A stretch of DNA of 64,000 bases, from the NCBI GenBank assembly GCA_021030905.1, contig JAGFMI010000029.1, positions 62,001 to 126,000 of the forward strand. The letters run 5' to 3'. The stretch is from Pyrenula massariospora. Taxonomy: Eukaryota > Ascomycota > Eurotiomycetes > Pyrenulales > Pyrenulaceae. The notes beneath the pieces were generated by a model. That model was not told where the DNA came from, made no database searches, and saw only the letters and a list, made by a program, of their open reading frames with translations. Of this stretch, positions 1 through 11,101 are shown piece by piece. The stretch's first letter is position 1, and every line of letters begins with the position of its first letter. The position numbers and the translations under genes were made by a program.

Positions 1-1504
1 CCAACTCGCATCGTTCTTTTGATTAGTCGCCATGGAGACACCTTTGGTAGCTAAATGATCCTGTTATTCTGCGCGGACAGCAGTTTTCTTACTCTCGTTT
101 TGTGAAGCAGTCACCTGCATCGAGCAGGTTCCCAGGCAGCGATATAACCTGTTAATTCAGCTTTTCGTGGCTGACCAATCACTGGCAGCTCGGGTTTGCG
201 CCACATAAAAAAGAAAAGAAAGCCGCCAGCCTTGTCTTTCACGTGCACTGTCATCTTCAGCCTCATAAGGCCATAGGCGTTCACGATTCCTGGGTTTCAA
301 CGTCTACAACTTCATGACAATTGAAGCATTTGTCTAGCTTACATTCCTTGAAAGTTGGCACAGAACAAGACATCCTATTCTTCCGCTATCTTGGAGGTGC
401 ATCCTTCAATTTGGTCAGAGGTTGCGACATGAGTTATAGCTCGCTGAGAAACCCCCAGATGCGCGCTACCTTTGTTTTCTGCGGCTCAGACGCAGATGTT
501 GCCTTTTCCTCACAAACACCGATCCATGGCTTCCTTTCCCCGCACTCCGTCTCCTAACGTCTTGATACACGATAACGCTGAAGAATTGTCTCCACTGTCT
601 ACTCTCGTTGACAATCGATCGTGGTACTTTTACAATTGCGCTCTGCTCTAAGGTTTGCTTTCGCAGCTTCGTGTCTCACAAAATAAGCCTACAGGCCAGT
701 AAACCTCTCTGCGGCCGACCAGAGAACTAATCGCAGAGAATAGGAAGAAGGTTCGCTCATGCTAGCTACCCATCGGATAGGACCTGAACACATAGGCTTA
801 AAAGTAGCTTTCAAGAAACATAGCCAATGAGAGAAAAGCTCATTGCGTAGGCCCAGCAGCCCCCTTAGTCAGACGACGACTCGGTCCGGAATCAGGACGT
901 TTGAGCGTAAACCGTTGCGGGCGAAGGGCCATCCAGGGAGCTCGAGGGTGATCGTGAACGCTCCAAATTTCCGCTTTCTTCTGATGTAAGAAAAAGGGGG
1001 GAGGTTGGGGGAGGGGAAAACAACGAAGCGACAAGGTGAGAAACAGGGGAGCCGACCAGGTTCCCCAGACTTTTCAAAAGCTAGAATAATTAGCCGTACC
1101 CGGGGCGGGGCAACGGTTGCGGAACGAACCGGCAGCCGACAGGGCACGAATCAACGAATACGAGCTCAGATACCAAGCTACAGACATTTATCTAGGCTCC
1201 AAGAGGCAGCATAAGCGGATGGTTTCCGTGCTGTTGAACACGATGTCTCGCAGGTTCGAAAGGATCGTCATTATTTATTATTATTCTGTCTGCTATTGCA
1301 GATTTAAGGTAGGGCAAGGAGACTTTTTCGATCTCCGCACACGGCTCCATCCGGCTAGCACCTGCGCGGGATGCAACTCTGACGATCTGCACCCTGTGCC
1401 TCCTCATCTCTCTCTGCATGCAGTCCTGCATGCGCCTGGATGCAAGATTACCTCCTCACACCTCTCCTTCTCTGGCACGAACTCATATTTCCTCGGGCGT
1501 GGCT
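1..1504. other. intergenic, no gene supported
   Basis: Short open frames occur on both strands but none has a recognisable domain, a plausible intron chain or coding-like composition. A G-rich run lies near 995-1020. I see no tRNA or transposon remnant. This stretch probably carries the 3' flank of the small secreted-protein gene that ends at 1505. Confidence 0.5.
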
Positions 1505-1992
1505 TTAATTCTGGGAGCAGTGGACGGCCTGGATCCTGTCGTTCCAGTTTTGGCCCGCCGTATTGTTGTATTGGAGCGTTGTCAGGTCGGAATAGCCACT
1601 GCCCATGATACCGTTAGCACCGAATCCACACATAAAACACGCCATTGACAGAGGCAAAGCCTTGGAGGAAGGAGCTAGGAGAGGCGAAATGACGAGACTT
1701 ACGGCGGTCCATTAATATCAAAGAACGGAACGTTCGGGTTCCCGTCCTCGCCACAAGCTTGCGTGTCGAAGAAGCGGCAGTAATTGTGCGCAGCGGGGCC
1801 CACGGCGCTGACCTGGCCGAAGTAAGGGTTGGGGAGGTGGAAGCAGGACTCGAATGGAAAGGCAAAGTTGGTGCAGTTGCCGGACCAGTTGACGTCGGTG
1901 CACATGAAGACTGAGGTTTGAGCCTGGCGTGGGACAGCATTGGGGAGGGCCAGGGAGGCGGAGAGCATGGTCATCAAGGTGAGCAGCTTCAT
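1505..1992 (-). CDS. small secreted cysteine-containing protein (effector-like candidate)
   Basis: Two exons (1703-1992 and 1505-1598) joined by a 104-nt intron with a GTAAGT donor and a CAG acceptor; the split codon (CC|T, Pro) keeps the frame and gives 127 aa. Residues 1-16 form a hydrophobic signal peptide starting MKLLTLMTML, so the product is predicted to be secreted. The mature part has six cysteines (about positions 31, 40, 50, 72, 80 and 124), consistent with three disulfides. The spacing C-x8-C-x9-C with a W-S-G-N-C motif recalls small secreted beta/gamma-crystallin-like fungal proteins, but I cannot name a family. Function unknown; a role at the host or environment interface is inference from size, secretion and cysteines. 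A TATA box lies about 107 bp upstream of the ATG. Confidence 0.75.
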
Positions 1993-2098
1993 TTCGATAG
2001 TTGAGCTGAATAGTCTCAGGAGTATGACGTCTTTGTGAGATGCTTTGGCTGAAGAGGACCTGAGGGGAAGGTCAATGGAGATTGAGGGAGAAGGTGGG

Positions 2099-2105
2099 TT
2101 TTATA
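2099..2105 (-). promoter_or_regulatory. TATA box of the small secreted-protein gene
   Basis: On the minus strand the sequence reads GCTATAAAACCC, a near-perfect TATA element about 107 bp before the start codon at 1992. This spacing would place transcription start roughly 75 bp upstream of the ATG. Strong TATA boxes are typical of inducible fungal genes. Confidence 0.5.
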
Positions 2106-4237
2106 GCTTAAGGTGTGGCCAGAGAATTCTCAAGGCGATCAGGATGAAATGACGTCGTTGTTCTTGAAAGCTCAAGAGGTAAATCTTAACCCCGTCAAAG
2201 ATGCGCGAATATTAAGCGGCCCACCCCTGGTCTCGTAGGATGAAGCGGCCTGATCTGCTTCATCCCAGGCGCTCTCCAAGCCGCACTTTGGATCTCCTCG
2301 TGTTTCTGCATGAACACGAAATCCTAGATCCTTTTTCGGCGCAGCGAGATTAAGGTCAGAAATGACTATGCTGCTCCATGCGAAGATGCATCCTCGGTTC
2401 TCATCCGACGCGTCTGGGATGCTTCGATGTCTTTTCCCCAACCATCCCCCCAGCAATGACCCGTTAGTACTGTACATGCATGTATTGTTAAAGTGGCTTC
2501 TACTCTTTGGACCCCAAATCGATCAACAACTTGAAGATTCGCACCGCCGTTGAACATGGAGATGAGCTAATGCGGGAACTTAATAAGAAGTTGGGCGCTT
2601 TACCGAAATAGAGCGAGCACAAAGTATTCTGCGTTGTAACCGATCTCATACACGTCAACGGCGCGGGTTTTTTGCCGCGGTCACATAATCTGTGCACCAT
2701 CGGGCTTTGATAATGTGCAAGCTGAATAACGGTTGTCACAACAAACGGCCGTCAGATGCGGTCAAAAGTTACGTATCACCTGACTTTTGGCCAAGTTCGT
2801 AATGCTGACTCGGGTACCGACAAGAGTGGTGACTACTGCACACATGCTTGCCGGCTCAACCGCTTCCTTAGCATTCCCCTTGCATCTCTGGCAAGGGAAT
2901 AGTAATGTCTCAGAATGCTGGGCTTTAGTCTGCCCAGAGCTTTGTCCCGCGACAAGCATTTACGGAGCTGCCTTGTTGTTCGTTTAGCCGCAGGTGATCA
3001 CAACAGGCCTTTTTACCCCGCAAACGAAGGCTTCCATCCAATACGTACCGCAAGCAACTACTTCAATAATTGATAGTTTCTTAAAGAGGTTTGCGCTCGC
3101 ATGACACTATTCACCTAGAATTTATGGCATACTGAACCTGTTTGTATATGCATAAAGCAAGGAATTGACCAGTCAGCTTCACTACTTTCCAAAGCTAATA
3201 GTTTAGCAGCCCGATTTGACGTCAGACTTTTTCGAAGGATTGCACTAAGGCAGAAAGCTACTGAGCCTCGTCTGTCGTTCACGTGGTCCGAAGGTCCCGT
3301 AGCAGCTAGAGCCATTATTGCCAAGGCCAAATGAGCAAAAGATGTCTCTCGGAAGCCAGATCCTGCGAGGATGATATTGCCTTGCGTATTCCTGATAGCT
3401 CCTTCAAAGCCCTCCTACCACCGCGAATAGTGAAGGAAAAGGGGGCGGAGAGACGTGAAAAGCATTTTCTCTGGGTGCCGATGCCAGGGGAATTGCTTCA
3501 ATTGCGCCGCTTGTAAGCTGGGGAAGGTTCATTTGGTTCTGTTAGTATGAGGGCACAAACATAAGGACTCAAGATTGTATGCTACTCAATCAATCAATCG
3601 CAGGTAAAATGATCACAGACTGCAGAAAGTTGGGCTTCGAGTTGCATAGACAGGATTGTAACCGGCCTTGGCGGGGTTCTCGCGAACGATAAATTTAGTA
3701 AGAGTGCCAAGACTGCAGCCCGTAGCAGTAGCTGTCCATGCTGCGCAGAGTTGTTCCTCCAGTAAGCATTCTTTTCTAACATTATTCATTTCCCATCACA
3801 GAGCTGGACATGGTACTTTGATAGAAGCTAACCACTCTGGCCGACACATGGGATCTCCGATTGCCTATGCTCTACAGTTGGCGAAAAAGTTGTGGTTTCA
3901 TCATTCCCTACCCAAAATGGCTCGTGCACTCTCGATATTCTCCGACACCATTGCTCCTTTGTAGTTGTCTCGTGTGTCGCTGCATAAACTCCAGCCTTTC
4001 TGGGTGGACGGAATATTTGCTCCAGTACTGCCTCACTCTCGGTGAGTGTCCTCTCTGTCTGAGGTATGGGCTCCTGGGATTTCCGGAATATGTTGCAAAC
4101 GCCGACCAGGATGGACGATTTGCACGGTATTTCCGTAACCATGAACCAAACCAGTCCTTTATGTTCATTTTTCACCGCAATTCACATCTTCTCATTCTAT
4201 ACCTTGTTCTTTCCATGTTTATGCTGCAATAGAAAAA
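2106..4237. other. intergenic, about 2.1 kb, no gene supported
   Basis: Only short, mutually overlapping open frames on both strands; none shows a domain, signal peptide or consistent intron chain. The last few hundred bases should contain the promoter of the pectinesterase gene, but I see no clear TATA box close to its ATG at 4238. Confidence 0.45.
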
Positions 4238-5337
4238 ATGGGAAATATCATCGTTGCTTTACTGCTTCTCGCCACGAGCATCCTTGCAGCCCCGCTCAGT
4301 AACGATAAAATCATCAAACGAACAAGTCGGACGTGCGCCCCAAGCGGTTGTCTGACTGTTGGTAGCGGTGGCTATTCGACCATTGCTTCAGCCCTCGGCG
4401 CCCTTGGTTCTTCTACCAATGCTGCCTGTATCTTCATCCAAAGCGGCACCTACAAAGAGCAGCTTACTGTGACATATCCTGGAGCTCTCACCATATACGG
4501 CTCGACATCCGATACAGGAACCTACAAATCGAACACAGTCACCATCACACATACTATATCTTCTCCAGATGCAGGCTCGTTGGATGCCAGTGCCACTCTG
4601 AATGTGAAGAGCGCTAATTTCAAACTGTATAATGTGAATGTGGCGAATGGATACGGAAGTGGCGCGCAAGCTGTTGCGTTAGTGTTCTATCTGACCCTGT
4701 TCTCCAGTATCCCATTCTCATCTCTGTGGATAGCGTGGTCGCCAATGCCAACAAGCTCGGTTTCTATGGGTGCCAATTCACCGGTTACCAAGATACCCTT
4801 TACGCAAAGTCTGGGACTCAGTACTACTCCAACTGCTTAATCCAAGGTCTGTTCTTCCCAATCTCAAAACTCTCTTCCCTTCCACTAAATCTTTACGCCC
4901 CCACCACAGGTGCTGTTGACTACATGTTCGGCGACGCCTCCGCCTGGTTCGGCGAATGTGACATCGTCTCTAACGGCGGCGGCGCCATCACCGCCATGTC
5001 TCGCGAGACCTCCAGCGACACCGCCTGGTACGTGATCGATCACAGCAATGTCCTGGCTACTTCCGGCGTCAGCCTCGCAGGAAAGGTATACCTAGGCCGC
5101 CCGTGGAGGGTGCTGGCACGGGTCATGTACCAGAATAGTAATTTGTCGAACGTCGTCAATGCGGCCGGATGGACGACGATGGCGGAAGGAGCGACGCCAG
5201 TCTATATGGAGTTTGGGAACAACGGGGACGGGGCGAGTACGTCTGCTAGGAAGTATGAGACGAAGGCTACGGCAGCGGTGACGAAGACGACGGTGCTGGG
5301 GAGCGATTACGCTTCTTGGATTGATGGCAGTTATTGA
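4238..5337 (+). CDS. secreted pectin methylesterase (carbohydrate esterase family 8)
   Basis: Three exons (4238-4677, 4734-4846, 4910-5337); introns of 56 and 63 nt; 326 aa. De-esterifies methyl-galacturonate units of pectin outside the cell, preparing it for polygalacturonases and lyases. Residues 1-18 are a signal peptide (MGNIIVALLLLATSILAA). The pectinesterase fold is evident: QAVA then GYQDTLY (Q166, D167), GAVDYMFGD (D188) and YLGRPWR (R248, W250), which correspond to the oxyanion Gln, the two catalytic Asp and the substrate-binding Arg/Trp of known enzymes. The first intron was placed so that the QAVA-to-GFYG distance matches the family exactly; its donor is GTTAGT. Full length and apparently functional. 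It suggests a plant-associated or saprotrophic lifestyle. Confidence 0.93.
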
Positions 5338-5798
5338 TGGGCTTATTCGGGGATATTCTGTTTAGAACTTAGCCGTGGCTTCTACCGCGATAAAAATAAA
5401 TCATGATCGTAATCATGAGACACGTCCCCGATTTCGAGCTCGGGAGGAAGGACACATTTTCGATGCTTCGAAGCATTGATATCGCCCATGCATGGCAGCT
5501 GTGTACTGTGCCACGCGCCATATTGACTATTGCCTCGGTGGTGATGGAAGCGCTTCACTGATGGTGGGCCGTAGCACGGGAGATACTACCGTGCAATTTC
5601 GGCATATAAAAGGTTTTTCTGAGAAGAAACGACGAGTCCAGTTGCCACGCCTCGTTCTGCACTAGAACGTGTACAGATAATTGCGGACTTGCGAGGCTGG
5701 GGCGATAGATTGTCACGTCGTACAGACCAAATTTCTCCGACGTTCTTCGTCTCACAGCCTGATACTCTCCGACACGTAAACTGATCACTTTTTTTCAT
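5338..5798. other. intergenic between pectinesterase and HET gene
   Basis: Holds the 3' flank of the pectinesterase gene and the promoter of the HET gene, including the TATA-like element at 5605-5611. A local AT-rich stretch after the pectinesterase stop (TAAAAATAAATCATGATCG near 5392) could serve in 3' end formation. No gene seen. Confidence 0.4.
5605..5611 (+). promoter_or_regulatory. TATA box upstream of the HET gene
   Basis: The sequence CATATAAAAGG contains TATAAAA about 190 bp upstream of the ATG at 5799 and about 360 bp upstream of the alternative ATG at 5967. The shorter distance favours the first ATG, or a long leader. Confidence 0.4.
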
Positions 5799-8018
5799 AT
5801 GAACAGACCGAGCTCATGCTGTTCGACTTCAGTGTTCAGGAAATTTCTCATCGCTTGCTATTTTGATTGTGTGCTAAAGTGGGGATCGCGTCGCGACTTC
5901 AACGTATCGGCCAAATCGGGAATAGCTCTTCGCGATCTCCGCCTTTTCCAGACGCTTTTACTCATAATGCAAGAAGGAACATATTCGGTTTGGTTTTGTG
6001 ATGAATGCAAAAATATTTTCTCCGACGGGTCCTACGACTGGTGGGCTGAATGGTATCGCAAACCCTTAGAAGGTCCAGAAAGACGTGGGAACGCGTATCC
6101 GCGTCAGCACCACGACTCTTACGCGAGCCTTGATTGTAGTGTTGCCAAAGGCTGTTGGATTTGTACGAAGCTGAAGGATTCGCACAAAGGCTTAATTCGG
6201 ATAAATCTCGAGAAAGGACGCTTTGAACCGTTTCGATACCAACTCAATCAGGACTCACTGGGACGAAAGAATGGAAATGGATGCCACTCTTACAACCTCA
6301 ATTTTAAACATGGGCCTAACCTCTTCATTGAAGAAGTTCGGCCATGGACCGAGCTGCATACTGTCGCTGTACCTGCTATGATGAGCTTGTGGACTGGAAG
6401 TGAATCTGTAGCAGCGCTTGCGAAAGGATGGCTAAAACAGTGTCTAGAGCAGCACAGTAGCTGTTCAAAGGACGTTGACCCGAAATGGTATCCCACAAGG
6501 CTACTGGATGTCTCAGAAGACCTTGTACGTCTCGTAATCAGCTCGAAAACAGCGGTCTCTGGCCCGTACGCCGCTTTAAGCTATTGTTGGGGAAGCGAAA
6601 GATTTCTCGTTCTGTCGATGGAAACAATGCAACAATTCACAGAGGGTATTCCACTTGCTGCATTTTCAAAGACATTCCAGGAGACAATATTGACGGTCCG
6701 TCGGCTTGGTATTCGCTACCTGTGGATTGACTGTTACTGCATAATTCAAGGTGCGGATCCGGAAGCTCAAAATGACTGGGAAGCTGAAGCAACTCGCATG
6801 TGTGAGGTGTATTCAAATGCTCTTCTCAGTATTGGGGCTGCTCACGCTTCAAGCCCTGACCAGGGGCTATTTTACACACGGAGTTCCGAAGACTTCCACG
6901 CGGCCTTTGTACATTGGACCCCCACGGCCCATGAAGGACAAAAGCCTTTCAGAATGTTACGGGGCTTTGATGAAATTGCTCACCAATTTGACCTTTTACG
7001 AAACAGCCGTCTACAAGAACGAGGCTGGGTTATACAAGAGTCCGTACTTAGTAAACGCATGATATCATTTAACGGTACAGATGTCTTCTGGCAGTGTTCG
7101 GAGGTGGCAGCTTGTGAGACACATCCCAACGACAGAATTGATCGTGTTGGGTGGACTAGAGAGCATCCCTTTTGGGCGCTCACTGATCCCAATGACTTTC
7201 TGCGCAAAGTCCGTCCAGAAGAAAATACCGTTGAAGACAATGAAGTCGATCAGGGCGGTCACCACTACAATTTGCCCCTTCAAGAAAAGTGGTTTACCTT
7301 AATGGAAGCTTATTGCAACGCTAAGCTCTCTTTTCCGAGTAAAGACCTAATAAAAGCTCTCGACGGTGTTGGAAAACGCTTAGCCCAGTTTACAGGCGAC
7401 CTTTACCAACATGGTTTACTCCGAGCTACATTACCTCAAATGCTGTTGTGGGACTGCCCTCGTGACTACCCTCGTAGAACCCCTCAACAGCGAGCCCCAA
7501 CGTGGCACTGGGCTTCATATGACGGTCGTAAGAGCTTTGGAGTAGTGAGCGAACTGTACGAAAATGTGAGAACGGGACAACACAGATTTTCACTTCTTGC
7601 TCATTTGTTTATGGGCGACGACTGCCATTTCTTCGCCTCGGAATCAGAGCATGCAAGAGACTTGTGGCCATCCCTCATGTGCATAGGCAGAATTATAATG
7701 CTTGCATGGCAAGAGCATCAGGAGATCCGAAAGGGATTTCATACTGCACATACCAGACCAAAAGTCTTCCTAGATCAGGGAGCTGAAATAGATGTTTCAG
7801 TTGATACTTTTGCGTTATTACCCCTGATAGACGTTCAAGATGTAGCATTAGCTAGGGAGAAAAGGAGCCATATGGGCCACATACTGATACAAGGCTTAGT
7901 CCTCCGCACCTCTAAAATGAAGGCAATATTTCAGCGCGTTGGGAACTTCAGAAATAGAGACCGAAAATTTGTGAAAGACTTTCAATTAACTAAGCCCAGT
8001 CTAGTTACACTTGAATAA
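5799..8018 (+). CDS. HET-domain (heterokaryon incompatibility) protein, single exon
   Basis: An uninterrupted 739-aa frame. The HET domain (PF06985 type) runs from about residue 255 to 430, with the hallmark blocks YAALSYCWG, YLWIDCYCIIQ and the later RGWVIQESVLSKR-type block. HET proteins trigger programmed cell death on non-self recognition and may act with NLR-like partners; specificity is not readable from sequence. Upstream of the domain are CDEC and CWIC cysteine pairs (residues about 66-120), often seen in this protein class. An in-frame ATG at 5967 (MQEGTYS) would give a 683-aa protein and may be the true start, since residues 1-56 look atypical. The long region after the HET core, with no recognised domain, is probably the effector or recognition part. 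Confidence 0.88.
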   Translation: MNRPSSCCSTSVFRKFLIACYFDCVLKWGSRRDFNVSAKSGIALRDLRLFQTLLLIMQEGTYSVWFCDECKNIFSDGSYDWWAEWYRKPLEGPERRGNAYPRQHHDSYASLDCSVAKGCWICTKLKDSHKGLIRINLEKGRFEPFRYQLNQDSLGRKNGNGCHSYNLNFKHGPNLFIEEVRPWTELHTVAVPAMMSLWTGSESVAALAKGWLKQCLEQHSSCSKDVDPKWYPTRLLDVSEDLVRLVISSKTAVSGPYAALSYCWGSERFLVLSMETMQQFTEGIPLAAFSKTFQETILTVRRLGIRYLWIDCYCIIQGADPEAQNDWEAEATRMCEVYSNALLSIGAAHASSPDQGLFYTRSSEDFHAAFVHWTPTAHEGQKPFRMLRGFDEIAHQFDLLRNSRLQERGWVIQESVLSKRMISFNGTDVFWQCSEVAACETHPNDRIDRVGWTREHPFWALTDPNDFLRKVRPEENTVEDNEVDQGGHHYNLPLQEKWFTLMEAYCNAKLSFPSKDLIKALDGVGKRLAQFTGDLYQHGLLRATLPQMLLWDCPRDYPRRTPQQRAPTWHWASYDGRKSFGVVSELYENVRTGQHRFSLLAHLFMGDDCHFFASESEHARDLWPSLMCIGRIIMLAWQEHQEIRKGFHTAHTRPKVFLDQGAEIDVSVDTFALLPLIDVQDVALAREKRSHMGHILIQGLVLRTSKMKAIFQRVGNFRNRDRKFVKDFQLTKPSLVTLE

Positions 8019-9353
8019 AGGGAGATTTTACTGGAATTTATCGGCTGTCGATGGCAGAAGAAAAAACTCTCAAAGGCTAACAGAGGCCTCGATATCAAAA
8101 CTTCATATTGAATTTTGGTTCTCTCCATAAGCCTCAGCGATGACAGCTCTAACTTAGAGCGCAATTACGCGGTCTGGTTCGGACCTTTCTACATTCCTGG
8201 CTAGTCTTGTTGTACTTCCCATCAGACACGTCTTCGTAGGGACTTTGATATGCGCAGGTCTTATTTGGGCCCTTTTCCTAGCTTGATGTCGCATCTTTGT
8301 ATTGGAATATACCTCTGATATTGCGTAAAGCTAGTACAAATTGCTCTCTCTGGTCAGAATGCTCTCTCCTGTCCTCAAATGACCGACGATGAATTTCCGC
8401 ACAGGCCGCTCCAGCTGCAACTACCAGGTGATCAGAGTAATTAGGAGGAATTTTGGATTGAAGGGAAATAATACTGCTAGATAGATACTCTTGAGTCCGA
8501 AATGCGTCAAAAAGCAGACAATCGTCGCTTCAAAAGTTAAGAGCATGTTCCTAAACACAACATCTCGAGACATCAATCGATGCAATCTTCACTACACATT
8601 GTTATGGTAAGGAGCCGACATCTCGATCAACATATATTCTTCTAAACTACTGTAGGTAAAAGTGTACAGTCAGAAGCAGTCCTTTTGATAGCGACCTAGG
8701 ATGGTGATTCTTTGTCAATATCCCATATCTTCTTGTATTAGGGTAGTTTTGGTTGTCGAGTAGGGATGGATGCCGGGCGCCTCAACCTGGTGGTTCTAAG
8801 GGGCCAAATCCGACCAGCAAATTTGATACCACCATTCGCCAAAAGTAGAGCGCCAGCATGATCCAATATCTGTGGCTTTTATGACATGCGTTCACATGCC
8901 TCCAACAAGGAGGGACTCTGCAACAACTAACGCTGCATTTTGTCGGTAGTCAACAGCACCTGAGTCATGATGACTACTAGATGAATAAGCTAGTGCTAGA
9001 GGAGATAAGCCGCACGCAGGCATCGGAAGTGAAATAAATCACGTTCACTTGATCCTTTGTCGCAAGGGGAATAGGACATTTACTACCTCAGCGTGCCAGC
9101 GTCCGCCGCGCCTACCTTCGTCGCACCGTCGTAAATCACGAAGATGGCTCCCGCAACGTTATCTAGAACTTGTCCCAGTGAATCCCTCACCGGACACTAT
9201 GAAGCGATTTTCACAGCTTCCTGAAGATACCCAGAGCAATTCTCTCAAGCTGTATATCAATCTTGCCATTCAGTCTCCCTTCCCCAACACCTGCCTCTGC
9301 AAGCTAAACTCTCAAGTCGTCTACCAAAACATCATATTTTCAATCAAGAGACC
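8019..9353. other. intergenic, about 1.3 kb, no gene supported
   Basis: AT-rich, with many stop codons in all frames up to about 9050. From 9049 a 136-codon frame overlaps the first F-box exon in another frame; it shows no domain, and I treat it as chance. Confidence 0.45.
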
Positions 9354-10084
9354 ATGTGTTCTTCGTCGAAGAAGAGACAAGCGTCAGCTTCTCGCTCGCC
9401 CGAACGAGCAGCTCCTCCTTCGAAAGATAAGACTCTTTTCCAGCTGCCCCAAGATGTAAGTTAAGATCCCCCAGGCGCAGAACACACCCCCCGACTCTTC
9501 CAGACGATCCGAACACTCACTAATCCGACTATCAGATCCTCACTCCTAGCGTACAAAGCATCCCCGAGCCCACCCTCCGCCGAAGAACCCGCCAATCCAC
9601 AAAACCCACCGCCCCACCGCCCAAACCACCAACGCTCCTCACCCTCCCAAACGAAGTCCTCTGCATGATCTCCGCCCCCCTCCCCCCCACCTCCCGCATC
9701 TTCCTCGCCCTAACCTGCAAACACCTCGCCCGCCTCGCCCTCACCCTCCGCACCCCAAACCCAGCCAAACTCCCCTGCAAATCCCCCACCCCCACCACCA
9801 AGCCCCGCCCCTCCTCCTCCTCCTCCTCCTTGCCGAACACCTGGCCCACCAACCACGCCTTCCTCGACGCCCTAGCCCCGCACGCCAACCTCACCCGCTG
9901 CACCCTCTCCCACCTCCTCGTCCCCGCCGTGTCCAAGCTCCCCCCCTCCCTCGCCGACCGCCTCGGCCACCGCCGCAGCCAGCGCGCGTGCGGCGAGTGC
10001 GCGCGCGTCTGGCGGAGGTGCAGCGGCTGGCGGCCGGGGAGATTTGCATCGGGAGGTGTGGGGGAGGGGGCGGGGCGAGGTTGA
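9354..10084 (+). CDS. small F-box protein
   Basis: Two exons (9354-9455 and 9536-10084) joined in phase 0 across an 80-nt intron with a GTAAGT donor and a CTAAT-CCGACTATCAG 3' end; 216 aa. After a basic/proline-rich N-terminus (residues 1-66) comes an F-box-like segment, TLLTLPNEVLCMI followed by LALTCKHLARLAL (about 68-105). F-box proteins recruit targets to SCF ubiquitin ligases through Skp1. A C-x2-C motif (ACGECARVW) follows, matching one in the F-box gene at 11102-11970, so the two are probably paralogues. The C-terminus is basic and low in complexity because the DNA switches from C-rich to G-rich; the last 30 residues may not be conserved. An alternative acceptor at 9503 is possible but lacks a good branch site. 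Confidence 0.68.
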
Positions 10085-10230
10085 GGATGGCGAGGAATGG
10101 GGATTATGGGGGGTATCTTGGGAGGGCGGTGGAGAGGGTGGAGGGGAGGGAGAGGGAGGGGGGGAGGGGGGGAGGGGGGATGGATATTTGAGGGTGGGTG
10201 TGGGAGGGGGGGCGTGAGTGAGGGGTTAGG
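10060..10230 (+). repeat. purine/G-rich low-complexity tract
   Basis: Long runs of GGGAGGG, GGTGGAG and G7-like blocks on the plus strand, overlapping the end of the F-box gene. It follows a C-rich tract (about 9620-9960), so pyrimidine-rich and purine-rich halves face each other. Multiple G-runs with short loops could form G-quadruplexes. No coding signal of its own. Confidence 0.6.
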
Positions 10231-11101
10231 GTGATGCAGAGCATCAGATAGAGAGCTTGAGCTTGAGGGTCGTTTCAATCAATGAACCATGGTGGAAGGG
10301 AGAGCATCGAGAGCTAAAAGTCAAATATCCACATAGAAAACCGGCATATATACTACGAGAAGAGATCCATTTTCCTGCTCTATCTTTAATTCCATACACG
10401 ACCTATCCACCCCAAGACAGCTCGTGTCGCCACACTCTCCTTATTGATCCAATCTATCCCCAACCCCTCCTCAAGAACGGTCCGTGAGCAGAACCAGGCT
10501 ACTGTTGATATCTCGCTCACATAAGTAGCTTGAAAACTAGACGTGTGAGTGTAGGGATGGGGAGGGGATTTCCACTGTGGTTTGTGGATGCGGTGAGAAA
10601 AGGGAGGCAGGGGGTTGCGGTGGGAGGTTTTTGGGATGATGGGGGTTGGTTTGCTGCTTGCTGTGGTGGTTGGGGTCTCTTGTGTCGTGTTGTGTTGGGC
10701 GGAGGGAGTAGTAGGGAGACGGCAAGTGTTAGAAGAAGCAAGGTATTGGGAGGGAGGAGGTGCTAGGATGAAGGCTATGTGCATGTGAGATGGGCTACAT
10801 ACACAGGATTGGCATCGAGAAAGCACCATCGTGGATATTGAATTTGATCTACATGATACAGGGGCAGATGTATGCTAGTCGCTAGCTGGGCTGTCGCGCA
10901 AGAAAATGTGACTCCTGTGGTCTCTCGATATTCACGACTAAGCGCGCTGGCAAAGTCCATTCTCCCTGCTAGCTTTCGTCTCTCTTAGTCATCAAATCCG
11001 TTCCGGTCGAAATCATGTCGTGCTTTACGCTTGCCCGAACGAGAAGACTTGCCAGGCAGTATGGGAAGAACGTCAATAGATTTTAGTCGTCTGAATCCTC
11101 G
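10231..11101. other. intergenic between the two F-box genes
   Basis: The 10540-10760 part is again G/T-rich low complexity on the plus strand. A 147-codon minus-strand frame (10386-10829) is proline- and serine/threonine-rich because of that composition, with no domain. Nothing convincing is encoded. Confidence 0.45.

Noticed and set aside
3828-4232. Gene on either strand just before the pectinesterase
   Set aside because: Overlapping frames on both strands, none with a domain or intron logic; more likely promoter sequence.
9049-9459. 136-codon frame as a separate gene
   Set aside because: Overlaps the first F-box exon in another frame, has no domain and basic low-complexity content.
9532-10278. 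248-codon minus-strand frame over the F-box gene
   Set aside because: Composition is forced by the C-rich and G-rich tracts (Pro, Arg, Gly runs); no domain.
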